Part shown: positions 21,686 to 33,300 of the stretch, one piece after another
How positions within the stretch are numbered: the stretch's first letter is position 1
How the letters are laid out: each line of letters begins with the position of its first letter
Assembly: GCF_040954835.1 (NCBI RefSeq)
Contig: NC_090696.1
Span: 71,857,722 to 71,921,721 of the forward strand
Source of the DNA: Lepisosteus oculatus
Taxonomy: Eukaryota; Chordata; Actinopteri; Semionotiformes; Lepisosteidae
DNA length: 64,000 nt
Direction: 5' to 3'
Program-made: the position numbers and the translations under genes
Notes under the pieces: model-generated
The model's input: only the letters and a program-made list of their open reading frames with translations
The model's database searches: none
What the model was told of the DNA's origin: nothing

Positions 21686-22743
21686 CAGGAAGCTAGATGA
21701 GTTTCTTTCCAAAATTATTTATCATGCATATTTAGTATTAAGTTTTATAAGAAAATGCCTATTACGCTTTTTTAAAATGTGTATTGTAAAGGTGTTTTTA
21801 CTATACTTTGTTAATGTTAAGATAGCTACTGTAGCTTTCATTCGTCTGTGATGAAGCGATGTAGTAATATAAACAGTATATGATATAAGCGTTGAATGAG
21901 TGGTATACAATTAAAGCAGCCTACTTCCAAGAATGTCTTGGCTTTTCAGGATCACTTACACATCCGGATAGTGCAGGAAAGCGATACGTTATCGGAATTC
22001 TTGGATACTTTACATTATTCTGATGTCTTTTACTGCTCCGGGTGACCTCATACAGCATTTCAAGTTGGGTCATTACATTTCAAAAAGGATATTGCGGCAC
22101 TGGAAAGAGTCCAGAGAAGGGACATGACAATGATATCAGATCGCTCAGGTACTGTATGGGATGTACTCACAGATAATGTTATGTTCTTTATTTACGTGGG
22201 AATTATAAGACTTCATGGAGACGTGACTTTTGGATTTGCAAAATCCAGACTCTGTAAAGGATGAAATGAAAAAACGATGAACGATGATTTCAACTCAAGG
22301 AGAAACAGTTCATAAGGACAGAAAAATGTTTCTCTAACGAGATACAGCACCGTGGTTAAGAATTATAAACATGAAAGTTTAAATAAAAAACAGGAAACAA
22401 AATAAAACACTGTTTCTCAAGAGGATGAACTGTGGTGTATTGAACTGGAAAAGAATGAAAAGGAAAAGCATGTTATTATGTTGTTGCACAGGGATCAGAT
22501 GATTAAAAAATAATTTTTTCCAGAGTTTTGGGGAGGACAATAGCTCTTCTTCAGCCATGTAAAAGGAAAAGGAAAACATCACTTTTTGTCTCCCTTAGAA
22601 AGCTGAGTTTGGGGATTTTTTTCATAGCGAACATGTACATTTGTATCTAAAATTAACAAGGAGAATAAAACGCAAAATGAGAATTATTTGAATAGACCTG
22701 TGAGTGTATCTTGAGCAAAATTAGTTTTTTTTTTCACTTTATA
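21686..22743. other. upstream of cxcl8 copy 2, no gene seen
   Basis: No gene. About 22060-22145 contains AAAAAGGATATTGCGGCACT and GGAAAGAGTCCAGAGAAGGG, which resembles the segment of LINE-derived repeats coding for the LERVQRR block of reverse transcriptase C-termini (low confidence). Confidence 0.45.
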
Positions 22744-24260
22744 TACAGTGCAGTGACCTGCAAATTATTCACCCCTATCAAATGATATTTTATGTGATGG
22801 TTTACAAGTAATGTACATAATTTATTTCCAATTAATTATTTTATTCAAACTATAAAAAGCAAACAACAGAACTGGTCAACCTAAACTGTGATATGCGAAA
22901 AGGGCTGGATCTCAATACAACTTGCAAAGAAGACTTACGAAGTATAATTCAATGATTAGATAAGTATTTTGCTCCCTAGGACTGTATTTAATGGAAGCAC
23001 TTTTGACAGCAATCAATGCTTCTGAATGTCTCTTCCAGCTTTTCATTTTTTCTTCATATGAATTTCCAATTTTCCAATTTTTCTTCCTGTGATTCCATTT
23101 CTGATCACATTTCTTGCGTATACCGCAGTTGGGTTCATCAGACTTCACCTTCACGTTTCGTTTGGATTCAAGTCAGGACTTTGATTGACTGAAGTGCACT
23201 GAAGTGCAATTCATTCTCAGTTTGTCTGACCTTTTCACTGTTACTTTGACTGTTGGCCTTGTGTTTCGGGGTCTTGTCCCAATAAAACTTGAGTTTTCCA
23301 AAAAATGCTGAGAATTTGCCTTTAGGATTCAGGATATGATGCTTTATTCATTTCCCCCCAGTCCTGACAAGCTTCCCAGTCCCTGGTGATAAGAAGCATA
23401 CTTACAGCATGACGTTGTCACCACTCTGACAGTTGGGATGGTGCTTTTTCACTGTGTAATGTCGTGTTAGGCTTACACCAGATGTACTGTAATGCTTTCC
23501 ATTTACACAAGAATGTTCGATTTTTGTCTAATCTTACCATTGAACACCCTGCTACATGAGTGCAGTACTGTACATTTCATATCAGTAATGGTGTCTTTTC
23601 TGCCTGCCTCTCACTCATACAGTCTAGCTTTTAGTAGGGACTGGGATGAATGAAGACTCCCATCTCAGACAAAGACCTTTTGACCACCCAGCACTGACCT
23701 GACAAGGTCAGTGTTGGTTGCACATTGACATCTGTAACCAGTTTCCTACTTGCCTGGTTGCCCAGTTGGGAAGAGCAGTCTGGGTTATATAGTGTCAGAG
23801 TAGTGTGATACAAATTTCACTTCTTAATGAGGGACTTCACTGTAATCAGAGGGATGAGTGACCGTATAATATGTGCCTCTCTACTGCTTTATCCTTCATT
23901 TGTTTCAGAAACTCTCTGCTCATCATGGTCAAATTTGTCATATCACTGTGTGAGTCATGGCTTAAAATTCAATGTCTATCAGAGGAAACTTACAAAGACA
24001 GAAGCAGTTGCTCTGATGTCAGTTTGAACCACTTTTTGGTACACATAGAGAGACGATTACCCTTATCTTGGACCCTTTCAAATTATTCTTTTGCACTTAA
24101 AATTTATTTAGGGTTGCTGCAGTAAAGTTGTGGAATATTGATGCGATGGAGAATCTAGTTTTCTTTATGTACATTCTATCAGCAATGTTTAGCTTTATCA
24201 CTTTAAAGTCGGGGTGTTTAAGCAGAACTTCTCGTTTGAAAGTGTCATGATTGCAAGCTC
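22744..24260 (-). pseudogene. decayed Tc1-like transposon
   Basis: The left end begins ACAGTGCAGTGACCTGCAAA with ATTATTCACCCC, typical of a Tc1-like end. About 420 bases in is TTGGATTCAAGTCAGGACTT (23163-23182), equivalent to the same block in the intact Tc1 at 13832. The region near 23401-23450 (CATGACGTTGTCACCACTC, GGGATGGTGC) matches the complement of the transposase GGGSIMVW loop, and TTCGATTTTTGTCTAATCTT (near 23517) matches the complement of the WSDETKIE block. Stops and indels break the frame throughout; the longest piece is at 22912-23154. The right inverted repeat was not found, so the right limit is approximate. Confidence 0.65.
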
Positions 24261-25015
24261 AAGCAGCTACAGAATGTGAAATCTTTGTATTTTTAATCAT
24301 CACCAGCATGATGATCATCATCACTGTGAGTATACAGTATACAGTACTGTATACATAGGCATACCATTGCTTAAACTATAAGAATTACAGTTAATAAAGA
24401 ACAAAATCTAAATGCAAAATAAATTAATCCCAAGAGAAGCCTGTGAGAATGAATGATCTTTCTAAAGGTTCCTCACCAGGAGTTAAGAGTCAGTAAAGGG
24501 TGTGCAGGTTCTGTTTCTCTTGTAAGCTCCTGCATTTGATGTCAGATGGAATCATTCCACTAATGAGACCATGCTGATCGTGGTGCTGTGCCTTTCTCAC
24601 AGGGCTTGCCAGGAAAAGCACGAGTTGTTGGAGAGCTGCAACATTTGCTGGTCACCACCCAGTGAAATTGGGGTCAGTGTGCTCTGGGGATATGCGATTT
24701 GGAGAGAACCAAGGAAATGTATCTTAAGAAAGAGCACCACAATGCTCTTTGGAGCATGCTGTGGCCATTGTGTCATTCTCCACATCTCCGTCAGTTTTCT
24801 TGTTTTTTAGACTGATTTCAACTCTGTGTACTGAAGAAGGATCGGTCCCATATCACACCATCTGCAGGATGTTTGGAACTTAAAATATCTGTTATCCTGG
24901 GTCTCTCATTTGGAATAAGCACCACACGTTCCATCATGCTTGTGTTTTTTAGATTGTTTTTCAGATTAATTTGCTGCTAAAATGTTTTAAAGGTATACTT
25001 CTTATTTCTGTTTTT
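24261..25015. other. intergenic, no gene seen
   Basis: Holds a run rich in GTATACAGTATACAGTACTG near 24332-24355. Open frames on both strands at 24571-24810 overlap each other and show no domain. Confidence 0.5.
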
Positions 25016-25256
25016 TTTGGGGGGGGCCACATGGGACACCTGTCCATCAAGGAGCAGAGACACAGACTCACACACTCAAACACGAGGGCCAATTTTCGGA
25101 AGCCAGTTATCTTACCAGGATGTCTTTTGGGGAGAAAAGTAATGTGAACATGGGGAGAACATACAAACTTCATGCAGAGAGCATCCCACAAATTGAACCC
25201 GGGCCCCCAGTGCTGCATTGTAGTAATACTAACCACTGGGCCACAGTACCGCCCTG
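25016..25256 (-). mobile_element. V-SINE-type SINE, reverse copy
   Basis: On the minus strand the head has GGTACTGTGGCCCAGTGGTT (A-box-like) and GGGCCCGGGTTCAATTTG (B-box-like). The V-SINE core follows as TGCATGAAGTTTGTATGTTC, TCCCCATGTTCACATTAC and AAAAGACATCCTGG, with GGCTTCCGAAAATTGGCCC further on. The 3' tail is truncated in a G/C homopolymer near 25016. Confidence 0.75.
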
Positions 25257-26302
25257 GAGTAGTTGTATGTTTTAAAATTCCACATCAGACATTCCATTAA
25301 TGAACTTGTCAGAATTATTTTGTACTTCTGAACAATGCATATTCTGTATGCATTTAAAAGTATGAAATTATCATTTATCTTGCAGTGCACCGTTGTTCAT
25401 TAAATTTCCAAAAAATATCTTATCTAATCACTTACCTGACAGAGAACATCGCCATAATTGTGTTAAATGTGAGAAACACCTTCTAAAAGACAAAGTAAAA
25501 TACAAAACCCTACAACATATAAAATAAAATCTCTTGGCAGTGTTTATGAATGCCATGATCATCACAGAAACATTAGTCTTCATCTTATGCTTTTTATTTA
25601 GATGTTACAATACAGCCGCTTCAAAGCAGACATTGAAAAACAAAGAACAGTGTTCTGTATTCAGGTTTCAAATTAAATTTAACTTTTTTCATTCTATTGA
25701 AATATAAAATTGATAGCATAGATTTGGTAAAAGATTTAAATAATTACTGTGCATACCTGTGCAAATTAGTTACTTATAATCATTGAAAAAGTTATACTAT
25801 AAGTCTGATATCTGTTAATTATCCATTGACTTATATTAGTGTCTCTTACTCCTAGGATATTGGTACTGTATTAACAATGGATTATACATTTAAAGGTGTT
25901 TACACTTCTTTTCAACAGTAGGGACACAGAAGGCACTTAAAAGTGTAACAAAATACTGGTTTCAAATTAATCAGAGGTATAAAAACTGAAGCTTGAAGCA
26001 AGCGTAGTAAATTAGCTAGAACTAAACACCCTTGGAACATTGAACTTGATTTCTTGCTATATTGTTTTAGTACCAAAATAAATAATACTTTCTATTAATT
26101 TCTTATTTCAATGTTCAGATAAAAGTAAATTGATCTCAATTAAATCTTAAAACTCTTCATGTTCAAAGGTTTGTGTTTAGTGTGGATTCATTGGTGTGTG
26201 TGTGCATTGTATTTGGTGGCAGTATTTCTGAATAAATTGCAATATTTAAAGAAACAATAAAACGATGAAAAAAGCAATATGAATGTTTGCAAGACATTTA
26301 AG
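25257..26302. other. intergenic, no gene seen
   Basis: AT-rich, no exon or repeat recognised. This lies beyond the transcript end of cxcl8 copy 3. Confidence 0.55.
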
Positions 26303-26440
26303 TTTATTGTGAATTTCTTAAACACGATTCACTTTTTCACAAGCATTCATTTTCTGGCAGACACAATATTAATAAAAATAAATAATAATGAAAAATGCAA
26401 ACTCCTTCTCCCAACAGTAATATATATATATAAATAAATT
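26303..26440 (-). promoter_or_regulatory. AU-rich elements and poly(A) signal of cxcl8 copy 3
   Basis: Minus strand: AUUUAUUUA (complement of 26431-26439), nonamer UUAUUUAUU (complement of 26377-26385) and poly(A) signal AATAAA (complement of 26303-26308). They lie 355-490 bases after the stop codon, at about the same distance as in copy 2. Confidence 0.6.
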
Positions 26441-26793
26441 ATAATAATAAAAGGTTCTTCATTTAAATTAACACATACATCTGAAACACATCTGAAAACC
26501 AGATTATCCATACAGTTGTTCATAAATAAAAACTTTAATTTTTATTTTAATTTATGCTTAAAGATCTGAGAAGTTTTTCACTGTCTGTTCCTAATTCTGA
26601 TGATGACTGTTCTGACATGTTTGACACAAAGCTGATGTATTTCACTAATTTAATGCCACTAGATACAGCACTTGAGATATTGTTTTACAGTGTTTGTCAC
26701 AAAAAAATGACTAAAATAGATTCCTTCATAAATATTGTTTTTTCTTGGTCTTGTAAAGTGTCCTGTGCATAAATGGGTTTTATCCTCTCCACT

Positions 26794-27841
26794 TCAGAGT
26801 TTTTGGCTGAAATAAACAAAGAAATATGTTTATTTTACATTATTTGTACATAATCCAGATACAATCTTTCATCTGAACAGTATTCAGCCATAAAATGAAA
26901 TATTAGATTACAATCAGATTAGATTCTAATTCAGAAAAATGGTAAATGCAGAATTTTTTAAAAAACATCACTTACAGTACATTCATTTGGTACATTTTAG
27001 GCCATAGTCAAACATAACTACAGTATAAATAGAAAAGCAGTACTTACTTTTCCATGATGGCCTTGATGAGGATCTTGACCCAGGGGGCAGTGGGCTCCAA
27101 GCAGATTTTCTTGCCTGTCTTCATGGTAGCGCTGTGAATGTACAGAGCAGACACAGTTAAAAACCTGATCCATAACATCTCTGGATAGCATCTTCATAAG
27201 CCATGAAACAAAAGGTAATTCATGATGAGTAAATATAGAGTAATGAACCCCCTCTCCCTTGAACGCTAGAAATGACAGAATAAGCCTGCGTTTCTTGTTA
27301 AGATATTTTGAAACAGACAAGACCGTATTAGGTCCCGCATAAAATCTGTAAACTAAAATCATGGCTGCTGTTTGCCTGTAGTCAGGTTTCCGACTTTTCA
27401 TACTTATATTATAATTACTGTGGTTGCACACTAATCTTTCTTCCCATAATGGAGATGCGCTTACATGACTTCGGTATTTGCGCAGTGCGGTCCGCTGGGA
27501 ATGAGCTCCACATTCTGGATCAGTTTGGGGTGGATGAACCGGCTTTCCTTATTGATGCACTGACAACGCAGCTCCGTCCCGAGACTTTTCAAACTCATCC
27601 CTGTGAATATATATTACAATTAACGATCATAAAAAAACAGCGGGAGAATTAAAAAAAACCATTAGAACAGATATTTTGAGAAAACGCCAAAAAGAAACCA
27701 AGGTGTGTTTAATTAACATAGTTGAGTTCTACTTATAAATCGTATATTCATATGACGCTATCAGAAAGCTATCTTACCTTCTGAGAGAGCAGCATAAGTC
27801 AGGCAGACAAAAAGCACGATGACTGTCATTTTGCAGTTCAT
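26794..27841 (-). CDS. cxcl8: CXCL8-like chemokine, copy 3 (four exons)
   Basis: Secreted ELR+ CXC chemokine, 98 residues. Coding exons on the minus strand are 27841-27778, 27600-27465, 27131-27048 and 26806-26794 (64/136/84/13), with GTAAG donors and a clean TTTATTTCAG acceptor before exon 4. The signal peptide is about 1-21 ([19 protein letters not shown]). ELR is at 31-33, C34-Q-C36 next, then C61 and C77. The exon 3 product is identical to that of copy 2, while exon 2 differs at several residues, for example Leu for Arg at 48, Ile for Phe at 55, and Ala-Asn-Thr for Gly-Asn-Ala at 62-64. It ends Glu-Asn-Gln-Lys-Leu like copy 2. A frame with its own ATG reads through intron 2 into exon 3 (27018-27431); this is an artefact. 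Confidence 0.92.
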
Positions 27842-27939
27842 GGTTTTCTCTGGCTGTGAGATTTCTCTGATGCGATTTAAAACCCCTGGATTGTGGTTCT
27901 TTCCAGTTTGAATCTGCCGCTGCTCTGAGCATGCAGGGC

Positions 27940-27993
27940 TTTTAAAATCAGGTCCTGGAAGTGACTCATCTGGGGATGTACACAGGAAATTCC
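27940..27993 (-). promoter_or_regulatory. inducible promoter of cxcl8 copy 3
   Basis: In transcription order: kB site GGAATTTCCT (27984-27993), the same decamer as I recall in the human CXCL8 promoter, AP-1 TGAGTCA (27962-27968), and TATA-like TTTTAAAA (27940-27947). The C/EBP palindrome next to kB in copies 1 and 2 is not recognisable here. Confidence 0.7.
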
Positions 27994-28059
27994 GCTTGTC
28001 TGTTCATCACACACATTTTTATGGAAGCCTGTTTCCGCCAGGGAGTAAAAAAAAACGCG

Positions 28060-28385
28060 CTATGGTATCTCGCAATTGCGACTTAGTATCTCAGAATTGC
28101 GACTTCATGTCTCAGAATTGCGACTTAAAAACTTAAAAGTCAATTGTATGTCCTTTTTTACTTAAAAAAAGAAGGTCTTCTTTAGCTCAGCTGGCAAGAC
28201 CTGGGTTCGAGCCCATGCAGTGAGGCACGAACTAGGGTGGGACCGGCGCGGGCACAAGCCCTAGAACCCGAATCCGTTACGAGAACAAAAGGACAGACTA
28301 TGAAATGTGGGCTATTTCGAAGTCGCAATTACGAGATATAAAGTCGTAATTCTCAGTTTTTAAGTCGCAATTCTGAGTTTTCAAG
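28060..28385. mobile_element. inverted-repeat element with tRNA-like core
   Basis: The left side has three spaced copies of a motif like CTCAGAATTGCGACTT (28064-28130). The right side has three copies of its complement, such as AAGTCGCAATTCTGAG (28318-28380). Between them lies TTTAGCTCAGCTGG (A-box-like) followed closely by GGGTTCGAGCCC (B-box-like), too close together for a real tRNA because the anticodon arm is missing. Arrays of this motif occur near the ends of non-autonomous DNA transposons in fish; I cannot name the family. Confidence 0.6.
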
Positions 28386-30298
28386 TTTGTGTGATGGTTT
28401 CTGTCTAATTTAAGTGCTGTAGATTTAGTATGTTTACATCTTGTCTAAAAATGTGTTTTAACACATTTATACAGTAACTACATTCCTCTTTTCTTTATTG
28501 GCATGTAGTTTACTATAATACCACCTGGGAGGTGACTTAGTGAGAGCTTTGCTTTAAACATGATCATGCAATCAGACTTGCTGTGGATTTTGTTTTTTTG
28601 CCATAGATTAGAAAGAAGTACAACATATTTTGGAATTAATAAATTACTCCCATCACTCCCAGTGAAAAGTTATAGGCTGGAGATAGCTGGAGACAGACAT
28701 GTCATGTTACATTTTTCTTTCAAGTTGAATCACAAAGCTCTAGATATAAAGATAACCCTCTCTGTACCTGTGTTTCTGCTTTCAGATTTCAAGTAGACCT
28801 ACACGTTTAACTGCAAGTATACATATAGTACTGTATACTGTATGGCATAAATACAAAGCAAAAATAACTAAAATATTCTGTCAGAAGGGGATGCATATTT
28901 GTCAAACTTATTATTATTCTTATTGTGCATTTGTTTTATGTGTTTGTTTCATTTGTTTTCTTACAAACAAATCATCCACCAAATCTTTATTATTAGGTGT
29001 ATTAGCACAAGTGGCCTCTTTCCTTTTCTTTCTAAAGAAAGCCTCTGGTATTTTTATCACATTGGAACGTTGATTTCCATTAGGCAATAATGGAGGTCAG
29101 TGGAATTAACTAGAACCAAATATTTTGCTGGGTTATTAGTGGACACCTGATAAAATGACCTCATTTTAATAAATCCCTTTTGGTTCTTTTTGGTCACTGT
29201 CTTTGATATAAGATATTTCTCTGACCCCTTGTTTTGATGTTAAAGAAAGCTAGATAATAATCCCTTCTAATATTGGAAATAAATAGCTTGAACGTCTTTT
29301 TTAGTTGCATGGATGAATGAGTACAAAAGTTAAATGGCTGATTGGGAGTAATGTACTTGAAATATCACTGAAATGTCAGGACTGCAGTGCAATCCCAGAT
29401 AATTCATCACCAAAAAATAGTCTACTACAGAATCATTACTTGTATGTCAGTCACAGAATAATTTCAGTATAATGTCACACATTTTTCTTGCGAATTATGA
29501 GTGTACAACACACTTTCCTTCAGACTTATCCTCTTGCCATTGTTGATTCATCACTGATTTTGCCAATTCTTAACATGGTTATAATTAAATAGAATTTACT
29601 GGTCATTCATAGGATGAGAGGAATTACAAAATGTTGGAATTCGGACATATAGATAAACAAGAGCATAATTTATTAATTCAAGTGTTTAATCCTACACTGG
29701 CAAACAGAGGCTGGAAGTAGCACATTGTTGTGCAGTGACAGAAACAGCAAGTCAGGATTCTCCAGAACGATCACAGATGGGTTTATGTACAATAAATGAG
29801 CCAGTACTGAGCTGAACCATCATACTACTGACCGGCGATTGTAGTTTTGTACATGGTATCAATTTGTCATATTTAAATCAATTAAAATGCAGGATATAAT
29901 CTCAAATATAATATATAATTAAGCACTGGATCTGTGCTTAAGAGCTTCAGCATATCTTTTGTGTAGATTTCCCTTCACGTCAAATTCTCTTAAAAATGAT
30001 CCCCTAATCAAATCTTGACATCTGTAGCAAAGGTTCTTTGGTGAAGGGTGGGATAGAATTTCTAATGCACTGTTGGCAAAAATGTTAAACTGATCAGATA
30101 CAAATGTAATTGCCGTCTTCATTTTCTTAGAAACCACTGAAACTTTGAAATAATCGAAAGATTATGGAGATTACTTAGGTTCAACAAAATCTGAGCTCAT
30201 CTTTAACAGGTCCGATGCCTTGCTAAATTTCTACATTGTGTCAAAATGGGCAAATGTGAAATTAGGTATGAAAGTACAGCTATAAACAGGTTTTAGAC
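28386..30298. other. upstream of cxcl8 copy 3, no gene seen
   Basis: AT-rich spacer without a recognised exon, RNA gene or repeat. Confidence 0.5.
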
Positions 30299-30331
30299 AT
30301 CCATCCATTTTCTAACTGCTTCTTCTTCTTC

Positions 30332-30379
<48 letters not shown>
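30299..30379 (-). repeat. V-SINE tail scrap plus (AAT)n microsatellite
   Basis: CCATCCATTTTCTAACTGCT at 30300 is the complement of the V-SINE tail seen near 2611. It is followed by CTT repeats and about 15 units of AAT (30334-30379). Only the last ~25 bases of the SINE remain. Confidence 0.65.
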
Positions 30380-30380
<1 letters not shown>

Positions 30381-33300
30381 CTTACAACAGTCAGTTATCA
30401 TGTGTGACATTTCTGGAAAAATCTGTTTCAATAGTAATTCATTGTAGAAATTATTATGGATGTTTTGAATTAATTACTTTGCCCAGGACCATAACATATT
30501 TTCTTTTTACAGATATTATGTTTTCAAATAGATACAGATCCAGGGCTTTACAGGCAGCTGTTATGGAGCCACAAATCACTAGTGCTGTTTACATTTCCGA
30601 AGAGCTAAGCAAAAGCTCAGACACGGACATGTTCATCACCCCAGGTGTTAACAAGACATTGATGGAGTACAATAGCCACATAGAGCATTCTTGTTTCTAA
30701 ACTTTCTTATGCTCTGATGAAGGTCGGAGTGACAGAGCTTTCCTCTTGCAGTGCCATTGGGTCCCACTTGAGAAGGTTAAACCCCCTCCCAGAAAAAAAA
30801 TAAATTTGGAAGAAAACAAAGGAGTTGTTTCTTGAAAAGAACATTTTACTTCTGTCTTAAACCCCATTGTCACTGAATTCTCCCCCCTCCTTCTCTGCAT
30901 TGCTAATAGGCTTCAGAGCATTCTACAGAAGAGAATCATAGAATACAATCAAACAGACAAACCATGATATACAGTACTGTATTAGACAGCACACTCCTTT
31001 CTGCTTTATATTACAAAATGCATTTAAGAACTTAATTGGGTACAAATTTGTATAATATAGGTTAAGCTTAATCATTTTCTAATAATACTACACTATCATT
31101 TTGGTTTGAAAATGGTCTATAGCATGCTTCAATCTTACACTGCATTTTTGTGTTCCTGTTATGTCATTAAGTAAATGATTAACACACAGAAGAGGAAATT
31201 AAAAAAAATCCCCCCATGATTATTACAAGCAGATAAAAAATAATGTTTTTTATTTTGTTTCAGGATGTAAAAGACACTCTTGCAACAAAAACGGAAATGA
31301 TGGACAACTGAGAAAAACCACAAAAGGGAAATGGTCATGTCATTAAAATCTATTTTAAACAATTCAGCAAACCTATTACTTCAAGAAAACAAATGTAAAG
31401 TAAGGATAATCAGTCATTGCTAAGGCAAATGTGTTTGCTTTTCATAAACATGCATAATGAGGTTTCCTTCATACAGTATCTGACTCCTTGATTTTTCAAT
31501 TCCAAATGCATTTTGCTAGCCTGCTGTGTTTGGAGAACTGCCCAGATATTGCCTCCAGTATTTCCTGTTCTGGTTGAGTGCGATTGGTCCAAGGGAAACC
31601 ATAAGGAGGATTCATTAATTTTGTTAAACTCAAGATTCTATGTGGAAATAACATGTTTTCACCTACAGTACAATCTTGAGTAAGAAAGATGCAGCTTATC
31701 TATGCATAATGGATACGCACGAACTGCACGCTACCAGTGTGAATCACTGAGGAAACTGCGCAGCATTACAAAAAACCCCTCTACATGTCATGTACAGTGC
31801 TGTAACAGTACATGTCTTGTCGTAGTGCCAAAAGTTCAGATGCTGAATCACTGACATTCAGATGTCTTTCAATCAGCAACATCACATCCTCTATGGCCAC
31901 AGGATGTTTCCAGTGTTATGTTTTGCAGAGAAATAGCAGATAGTTTCAAACCTGCCAACATATTTTTTTCTGGTTCATTTGCAAAAATCACTTCAAAACC
32001 TCTTGTCCTTGTATCAAAGCAGATTAATGTCACAGGGATGAAAAGGTCCTCGATCATGTTTACTAGTTTTTGCCTCCAAACAGTCATGCAACCCCAGCAA
32101 TTGTCACTGCACCTAAGGAATTTACAGGGACTGATATAAAAACTTTATCATACAGGATGTTAATTTACTGATTTTTCATTTTTCATTTCATTTTTCATTA
32201 ACTTAATTTTAAAACATCCATTTAAGAAAAATCTTCATCAGAAAATGAAATGTATGGACATTTCCTCTTTGGACTCTATATCAGGCTATATCAAATCTGA
32301 ACAGTATGAAAATGCTAAACAGCTGTTGCATTAAAGTAGTACTGTTTTATATGCTGTACTCTATAAAAAGAAAATATTTGCTCCATATCTACCCACTAGT
32401 TTATGAGTATATTTCATTATCAGTTATTCTTTAAGCAGCTTTCCTAGATAGCGGTAGGACTGCACTGCAGACTGCTCTCCAGTCTGAGAAAACCCCATGA
32501 GTCAGCACAGAAACGAGCCACCTTTTCTTGTGCAAGACATGTTTTTGTTTAAAATGACTTTCTATAAACATTTAAAAAGAACTTAAATTTCTATAGTAAT
32601 TGGAACAAAACACTAAGCCTCTATGCGTTTATCACTCTCACTGTGGTCATGAACAGTGTACCGAGACATGCACACACAGTAAGCACTGCCCGCAGAAAGT
32701 ACTGTGCTACTCATCTGCTCTTGCTAGTGAAATGGTCATGCAATGCCCTGGTGTCACATTCTTTTACTTCCTTTTTTTTTCAAACTATTCCGTATTACTA
32801 CAAAAAAAAAAAGTACTCGCAATTTTGCATTGCTTATTAATTCAATGAGAAATGTTGCCTTCCTGAAAATGTCAATACATTTTGCAGGTTATTAGTTAGT
32901 GAAGGACAAAGGAAGGATCAATATTACATTAATTGTATTATTAAGAGTGGCTTGGATTCACCAGATCCTACAGTACGGTACAGTGATTGCTGCTGTCATA
33001 TTTGGAACAATCGCTTACCCCTACGTTTCCTGCACATACGTGTTACTTAAAATATGTGGAGATGCACTAGAAAATCACTAGGGTCTGTGTTTTGCACCAG
33101 TTGTGCATGGGGTGCGTACAGGATATTATTTACTTTTTAAATTGCAAGCAGGTAGGTGTGCTGGCTTAGATAATACAATGCTGTGCTCGTGCCATGTGAT
33201 TTTCTGAACACATTGGGTGCTCAGGGTTTGTCAATTGCTCAGATTAAGACTCTGTATCAAGGGCCATTGGAAAGAAACGATTTCAGCCCTGACCCCAACC

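Noticed and set aside
28185-28230. A tRNA gene
   Set aside because: A-box-like and B-box-like motifs are present, but there is no room for an anticodon arm and the acceptor stem does not pair.
225-30379. CRISPR array or prokaryotic operon features
   Set aside because: Repeats seen are microsatellites and vertebrate transposons; genes are spliced, so this is eukaryotic DNA.
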